From NCBI RefSeq assembly GCF_003063625.1, contig NZ_CP026604.1, forward strand, positions 2,418,001 to 2,482,000: a stretch of DNA of 64,000 bases. The letters are read 5' to 3'. Both the position numbers and the translations under genes were made by a program. The DNA comes from Saccharobesus litoralis (lineage in GTDB: Bacteria; Pseudomonadota; Gammaproteobacteria; Enterobacterales; Alteromonadaceae). Below the pieces are notes generated by a model. The model saw only the letters and a program-made list of their open reading frames with translations, ran no database searches and was not told the DNA's origin. Of the stretch, positions 46,952-56,457 are shown one piece after another; the stretch's first letter is position 1; each line of letters starts with the position of its first letter.

Positions 46952-49687
46952 TTAGAAAATACCTTCTTCAACCGCTTCGCTAACTTCACCGTCTAGTTCA
47001 GCGGTTAGCACATCAGGGGAAGGTGAGTTATCAATAAACTCATGCGGTTCAGTGCCTTCAATAAAGTACTCAAAGCGCGATGAATGATCCGTTTTTGATG
47101 ATAGTTTACCGGTTTCTTGATCGATCCTAACCGTGATGATGTTGGCAGGCGCTTGCTTCGCTGATTTAGGCACGCCGTCTAAAGCCACTTGCGCGTAGTC
47201 GATCCAAGCGGGTAAAGCGGTTTTAGCACCAAATTCAGTACCAAATATTTGATCTTTGCCTAAGTTATTGTTGTATTTGGTTTTGCCTAACACTCGAGTG
47301 TGATCATCAAACCCGACCCAACTGGTGATAACCTCTTGTGGGGTAAAGCCGCTAAACCATGCGTCTTTAGCATCATTAGTGGTACCGGTTTTACCGCCTA
47401 TATCACGCCGTTTTAATTTTTGAGCGCGCCAAGCGGTGCCATTCCAGCCGGTTTTATGCCGCCAACTACCACCGCCCCATATCGTACTTTTCATCGCTTC
47501 GGCAATTAAGAATGCGTTTTGCTCACTAATCACTTGCTTGGCTTGTAAATATTCGGGGACTTCTTGGCCTAAACTAGCGTATTGATTGTCGGGTGACTCA
47601 TTAGCCAATTCATTGTTTAACTCACCACCTAGTTCATCATTTAATTCAACACTCAGTTCTGCTGCCAATTGGCGTTCAAACGCAGCTTGTTCTTCGGCTT
47701 CTAATCGGCAAGCTAAGCAGGCTAAAGGTGGGTTGGCTTGCCAAATGGTATCGCCTGCTTCATTGTTAATGGTTTCAATCACATACGGCGTGACAAGATG
47801 GCCGCCATTGGCAAATGTGGTATAGGCCGTTGCGACTTCTAATGGCGTAAATGAAGCAGAGCCCAAGGCAATAGATTCGGCGCGCGGGATATCATTCGGA
47901 TCAAAGCCAAATTTAGCGAGTTGTTCGACGACTTTGTTTATGCCGACACTGCGTAATAAGCGAACCGAAACGACGTTTTTAGATTCAGCTAAGGCACGAC
48001 GCATGCGAATCGGGCCATCATAGACAGGTGGCGAGTTTTTCGGACGCCAAGTAATGCCTTGACTGCGATCCCATTGATTAATTGGCGCATCATTAATAAT
48101 GCTGGCTAATGTAAAACCATTTTCTAGGGCTGCTGAATAAATAAAAGGTTTGATATTCGAGCCAACTTGTCGTTTAGCCTGCGTGACACGGTTGTACTCA
48201 CTCATACGGAAATCATAACCACCAATTAATGCGCGAACAGCGCCATTATCTGGATCTAACGAGACTAATGCCGCGGCAACATCAGGTAATTGTGCCAAGC
48301 GCCAACCATCATTGTTTTGATTGCGGCGAACTTTAATTAATTGCCCAACTTGCACCACATCTTGTATTGAGTTTGGCTCTTTGCCTTGCATGGTATCGCT
48401 GATATAAGGGCGCGCCCATTTAGCATCGTGCCAACTGACTTGGCTTATTTGTTTATCTTGGTCGATAAAAGTAAAGCTGTCGTTTTCTGTATCAATACTC
48501 ATGACAACCGCATTTTTAATTAAGCCAAACTCAGGTAAGGTTTTTAGTTTGTTTTGGAGCTCATCATGACTCCAAGTGGGGTCTTCTTCTGCAACATCTG
48601 ATTCTACAGCTTGAGTTGTCAGTGTTTGTTCATTAGCTTCATTGATTGTTTCACTATTGATGGCAGGTTTATCATCAGTTAAAGACTGTTTTGGCTCTAA
48701 TGGTTGCCATAGTTGTTCAATTTCGTCATAACGATAGCCGTGTCTTTCATCGTAAGCGTGTGTATTTAGCCTGAGAGCGTGCTGGGCGGCTTGTTGAGAG
48801 CGAGATGAAATAGTCGTATAAACTTGATAACCGCCCGTATAGGCTTCGTCACCATAGGTTTGTACCATATGCTGGCGTACCATTTCAGCTATATAAGGCG
48901 CGTCGACTTCGATTTGCGCACCATGAAATTTTGCCGTTAAAGGCGTATTGATAGCAGCTTGATATTCAGACTCGCTTAAATACTTTTCTTCTTTCATGCG
49001 CCATAAAACCGTATCGCGACGCTGTTTAGCTAAAATTGGGCGACGTAATGGGTTGTACTTGGAAGGGGCTTTTAACAAGCCGACCATCATTGCTGACTCT
49101 GGTATTGTCACTTGCTCAATGGTTTTGCCGTATAACACCTCGGCAACTGCACCAAAACCAAATGCTCGATTACCTAATTCATTTTTATTTAAATACAGGG
49201 TTAAAATTTCGTCTTTACTTAATAGGCTCTCAATATGAAAAGCGATAAAGATCTCTTTGATTTTACGAATATAGGTTTTTTCACGGGTTAAGAAAAAGTT
49301 ACGGGCTAGCTGCATAGTTAATGTACTAGCGCCTTGTGTGCGACGACCTCCGGCAGCGACGACAGCAACAGCTGAACGAACTAAGCCGACAAAGTCGACT
49401 CCAGGATGTTCATAAAAGCGCGAGTCTTCAGCGGCCAGTAAAGCTTTGATAAAATGATCAGGCGTTTGCTGTAATGTAATAGGGATGCGCTTTTTCTCAC
49501 CAAATTGCGAGATTAACTTACCATCGGATGTGTAAACCCGCATAGGTGTTTGCAAACGAACATCTTGCAGCACTTCAACCGATGGCAATTCATCCTTGAT
49601 GTAATAATAAATACCTGCGACAGTGGCGACACCTGAAACAACGCCAAACAAGCCTAAGTACAGGATTACTTTAAAAAATCTCTTCAC
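46952..49687 (-). CDS. mrcA: Penicillin-binding protein 1A
   Basis: Bifunctional inner-membrane peptidoglycan synthase (911 aa). A transmembrane helix near the N terminus (VILYLGLFGVVSGVATVAGI) is followed by the transglycosylase domain with AAEDSRFYEHPGVDF and QGASTLTMQLARNFFL, then the transpeptidase domain: SxxK in GSNIKPFIYSAAL, SxN in AESKNVV and KTGT in GGKTGTTNDAKDAWF. An unusual Glu/Asn/Leu-rich repeat (ELNDELGGELNNELANE) occupies about residues 673-699. It is divergent from pilM, as in E. coli and many relatives. Confidence 0.96.
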   Translation of the reverse strand: MKRFFKVILYLGLFGVVSGVATVAGIYYYIKDELPSVEVLQDVRLQTPMRVYTSDGKLISQFGEKKRIPITLQQTPDHFIKALLAAEDSRFYEHPGVDFVGLVRSAVAVVAAGGRRTQGASTLTMQLARNFFLTREKTYIRKIKEIFIAFHIESLLSKDEILTLYLNKNELGNRAFGFGAVAEVLYGKTIEQVTIPESAMMVGLLKAPSKYNPLRRPILAKQRRDTVLWRMKEEKYLSESEYQAAINTPLTAKFHGAQIEVDAPYIAEMVRQHMVQTYGDEAYTGGYQVYTTISSRSQQAAQHALRLNTHAYDERHGYRYDEIEQLWQPLEPKQSLTDDKPAINSETINEANEQTLTTQAVESDVAEEDPTWSHDELQNKLKTLPEFGLIKNAVVMSIDTENDSFTFIDQDKQISQVSWHDAKWARPYISDTMQGKEPNSIQDVVQVGQLIKVRRNQNNDGWRLAQLPDVAAALVSLDPDNGAVRALIGGYDFRMSEYNRVTQAKRQVGSNIKPFIYSAALENGFTLASIINDAPINQWDRSQGITWRPKNSPPVYDGPIRMRRALAESKNVVSVRLLRSVGINKVVEQLAKFGFDPNDIPRAESIALGSASFTPLEVATAYTTFANGGHLVTPYVIETINNEAGDTIWQANPPLACLACRLEAEEQAAFERQLAAELSVELNDELGGELNNELANESPDNQYASLGQEVPEYLQAKQVISEQNAFLIAEAMKSTIWGGGSWRHKTGWNGTAWRAQKLKRRDIGGKTGTTNDAKDAWFSGFTPQEVITSWVGFDDHTRVLGKTKYNNNLGKDQIFGTEFGAKTALPAWIDYAQVALDGVPKSAKQAPANIITVRIDQETGKLSSKTDHSSRFEYFIEGTEPHEFIDNSPSPDVLTAELDGEVSEAVEEGIF

Positions 49688-49838
49688 TCGTTCACTCTAG
49701 ATTAAAAAATGTGGAACAAAAATTTAATACTCGCTATAGTCCATGCTAGGGTTAATATACCCAGAGGTGTATTTTGTCACACTGGTGTCTAAATTGAATA
49801 GAATCATTAAAAAATAATAATTCCGATCGAGCGACAAC

Positions 49839-50918
49839 ATGCTTTCTTCGTTTTTTAGCCAAAGTAACACCACTATGGTTGGCATAGATATAGGTTCTTA
49901 TGCTGTTAAAGCAGTCTTGCTTGAACAGGACGGTGAAACTGTGCGTTTGATCCAAGCCGTACAAGAACCCATTCCCAAAGGCATTATCAATGAAAGAGAA
50001 ATTCAAGATATTGAAGCCTTAGGGAAAGCAATAGGCAAGTTACGTAAACACTTTCCTAAAAATATTAAATTAGCGGCTGCTGCTGTGTCTGGTTCAACAG
50101 TTATAACTAAAACCATTTATATGGATGTTAATCTGACTGAAGATGAAATGGAAAGTCAGATTGAAGTTGAAGCAGACTCACTTATCCCCTATCCATTAGA
50201 AGAGGTTAGCTTAGATTTTGAGCGGCTTGAAGTCAATGAAGCTGACCCGTCTAAAGTGAATGTGTTATTGAGTGCAGCCCGTAATGATAGTGTCCAAGCT
50301 CGTGTGGCGGCAATTGAGGCTGCAGGGTTCACGGCTAAGGTGATTGATGTTGAGTCTTATGCCTTGTCTCGTTCTGCTGATTTAATTTATGCGCAATTGC
50401 CAGATGATGCGGCCAATAAGCTGGTCGGCATTGTTGATATGGGGGCAAACATGACCCTAATGACAGTGTTAGAAGATGGTGAAGCCATATATACTCGAGA
50501 CCAAAATTTTGGTGGCGAACAATATACGAAAAACATTGTTAATTACTATAATAAAAGTTTTGATGAAGCTGAGCTGGCTAAGAAAAATGGCGATTTACCG
50601 CCTAACTACACTTTTGAAGTGTTGGCTCCGTTTCAAACATCGGTTATTCAGCAAATACGGCGAGCCATTCAAATGTTTTTAACCTCAAGCGGTAATAACA
50701 AGCTAGACTATTTGGTACTGTCTGGTGGTACGGCCATGCTTGAAGGTATGAAGCAAGTAATTGAAGATGAGTTAGGTGTGCATGTTGTGGTTGCAAACCC
50801 GTTTGCTGGTATGGATATTTCAGGCAAAATCGACAGCACAACATTAGAACAAGGCGCAAGTGCTTATATGATTGCGGCAGGTTTGGCTTTAAGGAGTTTT
50901 AATCCATGCCACATATAA
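49839..50918 (+). CDS. pilM: Type IV pilus assembly protein PilM
   Basis: Cytoplasmic actin-like protein that binds the N terminus of PilN and links the inner-membrane ring to the pilus motor complex. The 359 aa have the actin-fold signature TTMVGIDIGSYAVKAVLLE and the second phosphate motif VGIVDMGANMTLMTVLE, then LVLSGGTAMLEGMKQVI. It is the first gene of pilMNOPQ, divergent from mrcA. It overlaps pilN by 13 bp. Confidence 0.97.
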   Translation: MLSSFFSQSNTTMVGIDIGSYAVKAVLLEQDGETVRLIQAVQEPIPKGIINEREIQDIEALGKAIGKLRKHFPKNIKLAAAAVSGSTVITKTIYMDVNLTEDEMESQIEVEADSLIPYPLEEVSLDFERLEVNEADPSKVNVLLSAARNDSVQARVAAIEAAGFTAKVIDVESYALSRSADLIYAQLPDDAANKLVGIVDMGANMTLMTVLEDGEAIYTRDQNFGGEQYTKNIVNYYNKSFDEAELAKKNGDLPPNYTFEVLAPFQTSVIQQIRRAIQMFLTSSGNNKLDYLVLSGGTAMLEGMKQVIEDELGVHVVVANPFAGMDISGKIDSTTLEQGASAYMIAAGLALRSFNPCHI

Positions 50919-51493
50919 ACCTGCTACCTTGGCGAGAAGAAGCAAGAGAGCTCAAGCAGAAGCAATTTGTTGCCGTGTTAGCCGTAACAGCCGTGATTGT
51001 TATTGTGATTGGCATGCTGATTAGCTCATTTTATTCTGGTCAAATTGAACAACAAAACAAACGTAACCAGTATATTCGCAATGAAATTGCCGTGCTGAAT
51101 ACCAAAATTGAAGAAATAAAAGAATTAAAAGCTAAGCGAGCCGATTTAGAAAAGCGTATGGGCTTGATTGCTGACCTGCAACGGAACCGAAATTTGGGTG
51201 CGCAGATCCTTGATGAATTAGTTAAGGTGGTGCCACCAGGTATTTATCTGACTGAATTGGAAAAACGTGATGCCTCGGTAACGGTAAAAGGCAAAAGCGA
51301 ATCGAATAACCGTTTGTCGAACATGCTGCGCAAAATTGAATCGTCATGGTTATTGGGCGATCCCATATTAAACTCTATTGTTGCCGCGCAAGTCGAACCG
51401 CGTATTCTGAGTGATTTTCAAATGTCGATGAAAGTCAAACCCGTTAACCAAACTGCGGGTGCACAAGCTACTGACAAAAAAGGAGGTAGCTAA
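50906..51493 (+). CDS. pilN: Type IV pilus assembly protein PilN
   Basis: Inner membrane protein of 195 aa. The cytoplasmic motif PHINLLPWREEARELKQK at the start binds PilM. One transmembrane helix follows (about 24-45, FVAVLAVTAVIVIVIGMLISS), then a coiled coil and a small ferredoxin-like periplasmic domain. Start and stop overlap pilM and pilO, so the five genes are translationally coupled. Confidence 0.96.
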   Translation: MPHINLLPWREEARELKQKQFVAVLAVTAVIVIVIGMLISSFYSGQIEQQNKRNQYIRNEIAVLNTKIEEIKELKAKRADLEKRMGLIADLQRNRNLGAQILDELVKVVPPGIYLTELEKRDASVTVKGKSESNNRLSNMLRKIESSWLLGDPILNSIVAAQVEPRILSDFQMSMKVKPVNQTAGAQATDKKGGS

Positions 51494-52131
51494 TGGACTT
51501 AAAAAATATCGATTGGAAAAACTTAGATCTCAGTGATTTAAATAATTTAGAAATTGATGCCAATGATCTCGGTAGTTTACCGCTGCCGATTAAGATTATT
51601 TTCGCTGTGGTATTGGCTATTGTTACTGCTGTTGGTTACTACCAGTTATTTATTAGTGATCAAATAGAAGCTTATGATAATGCGCAAAAGCAAGAAGTGA
51701 GTTTGCGCCAAGAGTTTTCAAGTAAGTACCATGTTGCGGTTAACGCAGATGCCTACAAAGCTCAGTTAGATGAAATGGAACTTGAATTCGCCCAGCTACT
51801 TAAGCGCCTTCCTACAGAGCATGAAACGCCGGGATTACTGGATGATGTCAGTTTTGTTGGTACCACTAGCGGTTTAACCTTTACCAAGATTAATTGGGAA
51901 AATGAATTAGAGCAAAAGTTTTATACTGAATTACCGCTAAGATTAGAAGTTATTGGTGGTTATCATGAGTTTGGCGAGTTTTTGGGGCGAGTGGCCGCTT
52001 TACCACGGATCGTCACATTGCATGACTTTAATATTAAAGTACAAAAAGGTGAAACGCTGCAGCTAAACTTGCTGGCCAAAACTTATCGTTATAAAGAAAA
52101 TGTCGAACAAGAGTCAGAGGGTAAAAAATGA
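51493..52131 (+). CDS. pilO: Type IV pilus assembly protein PilO
   Basis: Inner membrane partner of PilN (212 aa). It has a short cytoplasmic start, a transmembrane helix at about 33-55 (IKIIFAVVLAIVTAVGYYQL), a coiled coil with LLKRLPTEHETPGLLDDVS, and a ferredoxin-like periplasmic domain. The C-terminal region with FGEFLGRVAALPRIVTLHDF is typical. Overlaps pilN (TAATG) and pilP (ATGA). Confidence 0.96.
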   Translation: MDLKNIDWKNLDLSDLNNLEIDANDLGSLPLPIKIIFAVVLAIVTAVGYYQLFISDQIEAYDNAQKQEVSLRQEFSSKYHVAVNADAYKAQLDEMELEFAQLLKRLPTEHETPGLLDDVSFVGTTSGLTFTKINWENELEQKFYTELPLRLEVIGGYHEFGEFLGRVAALPRIVTLHDFNIKVQKGETLQLNLLAKTYRYKENVEQESEGKK

Positions 52132-52664
52132 TAAAGAAACTCTCTGTCTTATTGACTACAATAGGGTTGTTGAGCGCCTGTGGTGACGATATGGCGGACA
52201 TTCAAGAGTTTACGCAACAAGTAAAAAATTCTGCGCGAACCAGTATTGAACCCATACCTAAGGTTGAGGCATTTGAAAGTTTTGAATATTCAGTTAGTGG
52301 TTTACGTAGTCCATTTGTTGAACCTGAACCTGAATTAATTCAAGAGCAAATGGAGCAGTCACGAGATTGTTTACAGCCTAATTTTGCTCGTAATAAACAA
52401 CCATTAGAAAAATACCCGTTAGATAATTTACGCATGCGTGGCACACTAGGTACAGATGGTGCACTGTGGGGCTTAATCGAAGCGGCCGACGGCGCTTTAT
52501 TTCGTGTTCGCCCCGGAAGTTATATGGGCTTGTATCACGGGCGGATAGTTGCAGTCACGACTGAAAAAATAGAATTAGAAGAAATGATCCCAGATGGTAC
52601 AGGTTGCTGGGAAGTTCGCGGTGCCAATCTTGCCATGGCGGACGATACTGATTTAGGAAGCTAA
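52128..52664 (+). CDS. pilP: Type IV pilus biogenesis lipoprotein PilP
   Basis: A 178-aa lipoprotein (lipobox LLSAC, Cys18) that couples PilN/PilO to the PilQ secretin. A flexible Pro/Glu-rich linker precedes a beta-sandwich domain (LDNLRMRGTLGTDGALWGLIEA and the FRVRPGSYMGLYHGRI stretch are quoted in part as RVRPGSYMGLYHG). It overlaps pilO by 4 bp and lies 5 bp before pilQ. Confidence 0.95.
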   Translation: MIKKLSVLLTTIGLLSACGDDMADIQEFTQQVKNSARTSIEPIPKVEAFESFEYSVSGLRSPFVEPEPELIQEQMEQSRDCLQPNFARNKQPLEKYPLDNLRMRGTLGTDGALWGLIEAADGALFRVRPGSYMGLYHGRIVAVTTEKIELEEMIPDGTGCWEVRGANLAMADDTDLGS

Positions 52665-52669
52665 ATAAA

Positions 52670-54709
52670 ATGATAAATTGGATAACGTCTGTCAGAACAG
52701 CGTTAATTAAGTGTGTAGCGGTTTGCGGATTGGCCTTACTGCCGTTGCAGGCGTATGCGTTGTCAGTATTATATGAGATTCGCTACAACCCAGTGGTGGC
52801 AGGTGAGACTGAGCTTGAATTCGTGTTCGACCAAGAACTAGAAGCCGAGCCTAAAGTTCAAGTATTTAGTAATCCTGCACGTATTGAAGTAGAAATAAAA
52901 AATGCCGACTTTGAGAGTTATTTAACTGAAGTGCCAGTCAATATTGCTGGCGTAGAAAATATAAAGACGTCATTTGAAGATGAAACCGTGCGCATTAAGA
53001 TACTACTTGATGCCTTAAAAGTTTATCAGACCCGCCTTGAGGGGGAACGTTACTTTGTTCATGTTTCTGATAACGCGTCATTTGAAAAAACAACATCTAA
53101 AGACACGGTAGAGTATTTAAACAAAATTCAAGCCATGGATTTTCGCCACGGTATGCAAGACAGTGGTCGCGTTCTGGTCTTTTTAGAAGATAACATGGCG
53201 GCAGTCGATGTTATTGAAAAGAATGAGAAAGTCATTATCGACTTCCATAATACGGATATTCTCCCCGATTTACTTTATAAGATGGACGTTACGGACTTCG
53301 GTACCGTTGTCGATAGTTTAGAAACCTTTAAAGATGGTGCATTAACCCGCATTGAAATTACCACTAACCGCCCATTTAAATACCAATACCAGCAATTAGA
53401 AAATATATTCACCATTGAAGTCACCGAAGACAAAATGGAAGGCGGTATCATTGGCTCAGAGCAATTTGAAGGTGATCCAATATCGTTAAACTTCCAAGAT
53501 ATTCCTGTTAGAACGGTTTTACAGATTATTGCGGATTACAACGGCTTTAACCTAGTTACTAGTGATTCAGTGGCAGGTAATATTACATTGCGCTTAGACG
53601 GCGTGCCTTGGGACCAAGCGCTTGATATTATTTTAAAGATCAAAGGCTTAGATAAGCGAATGGAAGGTAATATTTTGCTTGTCGCCCCAGGTGATGAAAT
53701 TGCTGCTCGTGAGGCGCGTGAATTACAAGCCAAAAAGCAAGTAGCAGAGCTAGCGCCACTGTACACAGAGTACTTACAGGTTAACTATGCTAAAGCGCTT
53801 GAAATAGCTAGTTTATTAAAAGGTAAAAGCGCGATGCTGTCAGAGCGCGGCAGTTTGTCAGTGGACGAACGAACAAATACTTTATTATTGCGTGATACAA
53901 CGGAAAGCATCAATAACATTAAGCGTTTAGTGGCGATCCTTGATATTCCAGTTAAGCAAGTGATGATCGAATCACGTATTGTGACAGTTAAAGATAACAT
54001 AACGGATGAAATGGGGATCCGTTGGGGTATTTCCGATCAGCAAGGCAGCGATGGAATATCTGGCTCATTAAACGGTGCCGAGCAATTAGGCGGTGGTGCT
54101 ATCCCAAGTTTAAATGACAGGTTAAATGTTAATTTACCGGTTGCAGCGCCAACTGGCTCTATTGCCTTTCATGTCGCGCGCTTAACGGATGGGACTATTC
54201 TTGATCTTGAGTTATCAGCATTAGAGCGTGAAAACAAAGGTGAGGTGATCGCCAGCCCACGTATTACCACTGCTAACCAAAAAACAGCCTATATTGAGCA
54301 GGGAACTGAAATTCCATTTGTGCAAGCGGCTTCAAGTGGGGCAACTGCGGTAACTTTCAAAAAAGCTGTACTCAGTTTAGAAGTGACTCCGCAAATTACG
54401 CCTGACAATAAAATTATCTTGGATTTAATTATTACCCAAGACTCACGTGGTGATACCGTTCAAACCGCAACAGGTTCTGCGGTGGCTATAGACACCCAAG
54501 AAATTGGCACTCAGGTTTTAGTCGACAATGGTGAAACCATAGTGTTAGGTGGTATATACCAACAATCGATTGTTAACTCGGAAAGCAAGGTTCCACTATT
54601 GGGGGATATCCCATATTTAGGACGTTTGTTTAAAAACACCTCAGATTTTACCGAGAAAAAGGAACTTTTAATCTTTGTAACGCCTAGAGTCGTCACTGAA
54701 GCATTATAA
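52670..54709 (+). CDS. pilQ: Type IV pilus secretin PilQ
   Basis: Outer-membrane secretin (679 aa), the pilus exit pore and a DNA-uptake channel in competent species. A signal peptide is followed by AMIN domains (about 30-250), a STN/N0 domain (ISLNFQDIPVRTVLQIIADYNGFN), an N1 domain and the secretin core (about 430-679) with VIASPRITTANQKTAYIEQGTEIPF and VPLLGDIPYLGRLFKN (both partly quoted). A terminator follows. A single-AMIN version is not seen; two repeats are present, which is normal. Confidence 0.96.
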   Translation: MINWITSVRTALIKCVAVCGLALLPLQAYALSVLYEIRYNPVVAGETELEFVFDQELEAEPKVQVFSNPARIEVEIKNADFESYLTEVPVNIAGVENIKTSFEDETVRIKILLDALKVYQTRLEGERYFVHVSDNASFEKTTSKDTVEYLNKIQAMDFRHGMQDSGRVLVFLEDNMAAVDVIEKNEKVIIDFHNTDILPDLLYKMDVTDFGTVVDSLETFKDGALTRIEITTNRPFKYQYQQLENIFTIEVTEDKMEGGIIGSEQFEGDPISLNFQDIPVRTVLQIIADYNGFNLVTSDSVAGNITLRLDGVPWDQALDIILKIKGLDKRMEGNILLVAPGDEIAAREARELQAKKQVAELAPLYTEYLQVNYAKALEIASLLKGKSAMLSERGSLSVDERTNTLLLRDTTESINNIKRLVAILDIPVKQVMIESRIVTVKDNITDEMGIRWGISDQQGSDGISGSLNGAEQLGGGAIPSLNDRLNVNLPVAAPTGSIAFHVARLTDGTILDLELSALERENKGEVIASPRITTANQKTAYIEQGTEIPFVQAASSGATAVTFKKAVLSLEVTPQITPDNKIILDLIITQDSRGDTVQTATGSAVAIDTQEIGTQVLVDNGETIVLGGIYQQSIVNSESKVPLLGDIPYLGRLFKNTSDFTEKKELLIFVTPRVVTEAL

Positions 54710-54737
54710 AACCACAGTTGTACTTGCAATTGCTACT

Positions 54738-54768
54738 AAAGAGCTGAGATAATCGCGGCTCTTTTTTT
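54738..54768 (+). terminator. Terminator after pilQ
   Basis: Stem AAAGAGC / GCTCTTT with a 13-base loop, continuing into a TTTTTTT run. It separates the pil genes from aroK. Confidence 0.75.
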
Positions 54769-54824
54769 AAAGACGAAATTCACCCGGAGCAACTTAAACT
54801 AACTGTTGGTATAGATAGATTACA

Positions 54825-55340
54825 ATGGCCGAGAAACGTAATATTTTCCTCGTTGGCCCTATGGGGGCCGGTAAGAGCACAATTGGTAGACAACTTGCTC
54901 AAGAACTTCACTTAGAATTTGTAGACTCTGATTCAGAAATTGAACGCAGAACCGGCGCGGATATCGCTTGGGTGTTTGATGTCGAAGGTGAAGAGGGCTT
55001 TCGCAGACGTGAAGAAAAAGTCATCTTTGAATTGACCGAGCAGCAAGGCATTGTATTAGCCACTGGTGGTGGCTCGGTAATTAGCAAAGAAGTTAGAAAC
55101 CGTTTGTCAGCTCGTGGGTTTGTTGTGTACCTTGAAACAACAATCGATAAACAAGTTGCGCGTACGCAGAAAGATAAAAAGCGTCCGTTATTACAAACTA
55201 AGGATCCACGCCAAGTATTAATTGATTTGGCACAAGTACGCAATCCACTATACGAAGAAGTTGCAGATCTCGTTGTTAAGACAGACGAGCAAAGTGCAAA
55301 AGTGGTAGCCAAGGAAATTATTGACCGTTTAGGATTCTAA
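54825..55340 (+). CDS. aroK: Shikimate kinase I
   Basis: P-loop kinase (171 aa) that makes shikimate-3-phosphate. The Walker A motif is [11 protein letters not shown] (residues 9-19), the shikimate-contact Asp is in [11 protein letters not shown], and [11 protein letters not shown] is the third motif. It follows pilQ in the order common to gammaproteobacteria and is 15 bp before aroB. Confidence 0.98.
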   Translation: MAEKRNIFLVGPMGAGKSTIGRQLAQELHLEFVDSDSEIERRTGADIAWVFDVEGEEGFRRREEKVIFELTEQQGIVLATGGGSVISKEVRNRLSARGFVVYLETTIDKQVARTQKDKKRPLLQTKDPRQVLIDLAQVRNPLYEEVADLVVKTDEQSAKVVAKEIIDRLGF

Positions 55341-55355
55341 ATTCATTTTGTAGCT

Positions 55356-56426
55356 ATGAGCATTACACAATTAAATGTTGAATTGGGGGCTCGTAGCTAC
55401 CCTATTCGTATAGGTTCTGGTTTATTGGCAAACAAACAAGAGTTTGCCAATGCCATTCCCACCAAAAGGGTAGTGGTTGTCACTAATGAAACCGTTCAAC
55501 CCTTATACTTAGACACTGTATTAGCCAGTTTAAGCGATTTTGATACTAATTACTTTGTTTTACCTGATGGTGAGCAGTACAAAACGCTAGAGTACTTTGA
55601 AAAAGTTAACGCTTTTCTGTTAGAAAATAACTATGGTCGTGATACCACTCTTGTTGCCTTAGGTGGCGGTGTGATTGGCGATCTAGTTGGTTTTGTTTCA
55701 GCCTGTTATCAGCGCGGTGTGCCTTTTGTGCAAGTGCCAACCACACTGTTATCGCAAGTCGATTCATCGGTAGGCGGTAAAACGGCGGTCAATCATGCGC
55801 TGGGTAAAAATATGATCGGCGCATTTAAGCAGCCGGTTGCTGTGTTAATTGATACAGATACCTTGAAAACCTTACCAAAACGCGAGTTTGCTGCCGGTGC
55901 AGCGGAAGTACTTAAGTACGGACTGATTTGCGACAAACCATTCTGGCAATATTTAATTGCTAATCGCCAAGCAATCCAGAGCTTAGCTGAAGATGAAACT
56001 AAGTACATCTTGCAGAAATGTTGTCAAATTAAAGCCGATGTGGTTGCTCAAGACGAGACTGAAAAAGGCGTTCGAGCCTTGTTAAATCTTGGCCATACCT
56101 TTGGTCACGCCATAGAAGCCGAGTTGGGATATGGGCAATGGTTACATGGTGAAGCCGTTGGCGCGGGTATGGTTATCGCGGCTGAAGTTTCACTTAACCG
56201 TGGTTATCTGAACCAGCAAGAGTTTGACGAGATTAAAAGTGCCATTGCTGCCTATGATTTGCCAATTGCGCAACCTGAAAGTATGTCTATGGCTGACTTT
56301 GTCAAACATATGAAACGTGATAAAAAAGTGGAAAACAACGTCATGCGTTTTATCTTACCTAGTGAGTTAGGCCAAAGCGCAATATATGATGATGTCACTG
56401 AAGAAGAACTCGCTAAGGTATTGTAG
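55356..56426 (+). CDS. aroB: 3-dehydroquinate synthase
   Basis: NAD+/metal-dependent cyclase (356 aa) of the second shikimate step. Signatures include VLPDGEQYKTLEYF, ALGGGVIGDLVGFVSACYQRG, TLLSQVDSSVGGKTAVNH and the metal His in LNLGHTFGHAIE and WLHGEAVGAGM (long ones quoted only in part). Co-transcribed with aroK; damX follows 31 bp later. Confidence 0.98.
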   Translation: MSITQLNVELGARSYPIRIGSGLLANKQEFANAIPTKRVVVVTNETVQPLYLDTVLASLSDFDTNYFVLPDGEQYKTLEYFEKVNAFLLENNYGRDTTLVALGGGVIGDLVGFVSACYQRGVPFVQVPTTLLSQVDSSVGGKTAVNHALGKNMIGAFKQPVAVLIDTDTLKTLPKREFAAGAAEVLKYGLICDKPFWQYLIANRQAIQSLAEDETKYILQKCCQIKADVVAQDETEKGVRALLNLGHTFGHAIEAELGYGQWLHGEAVGAGMVIAAEVSLNRGYLNQQEFDEIKSAIAAYDLPIAQPESMSMADFVKHMKRDKKVENNVMRFILPSELGQSAIYDDVTEEELAKVL

Positions 56427-56457
56427 CCTTAGACTTTAGTATTAAGAAGGATAGGTT

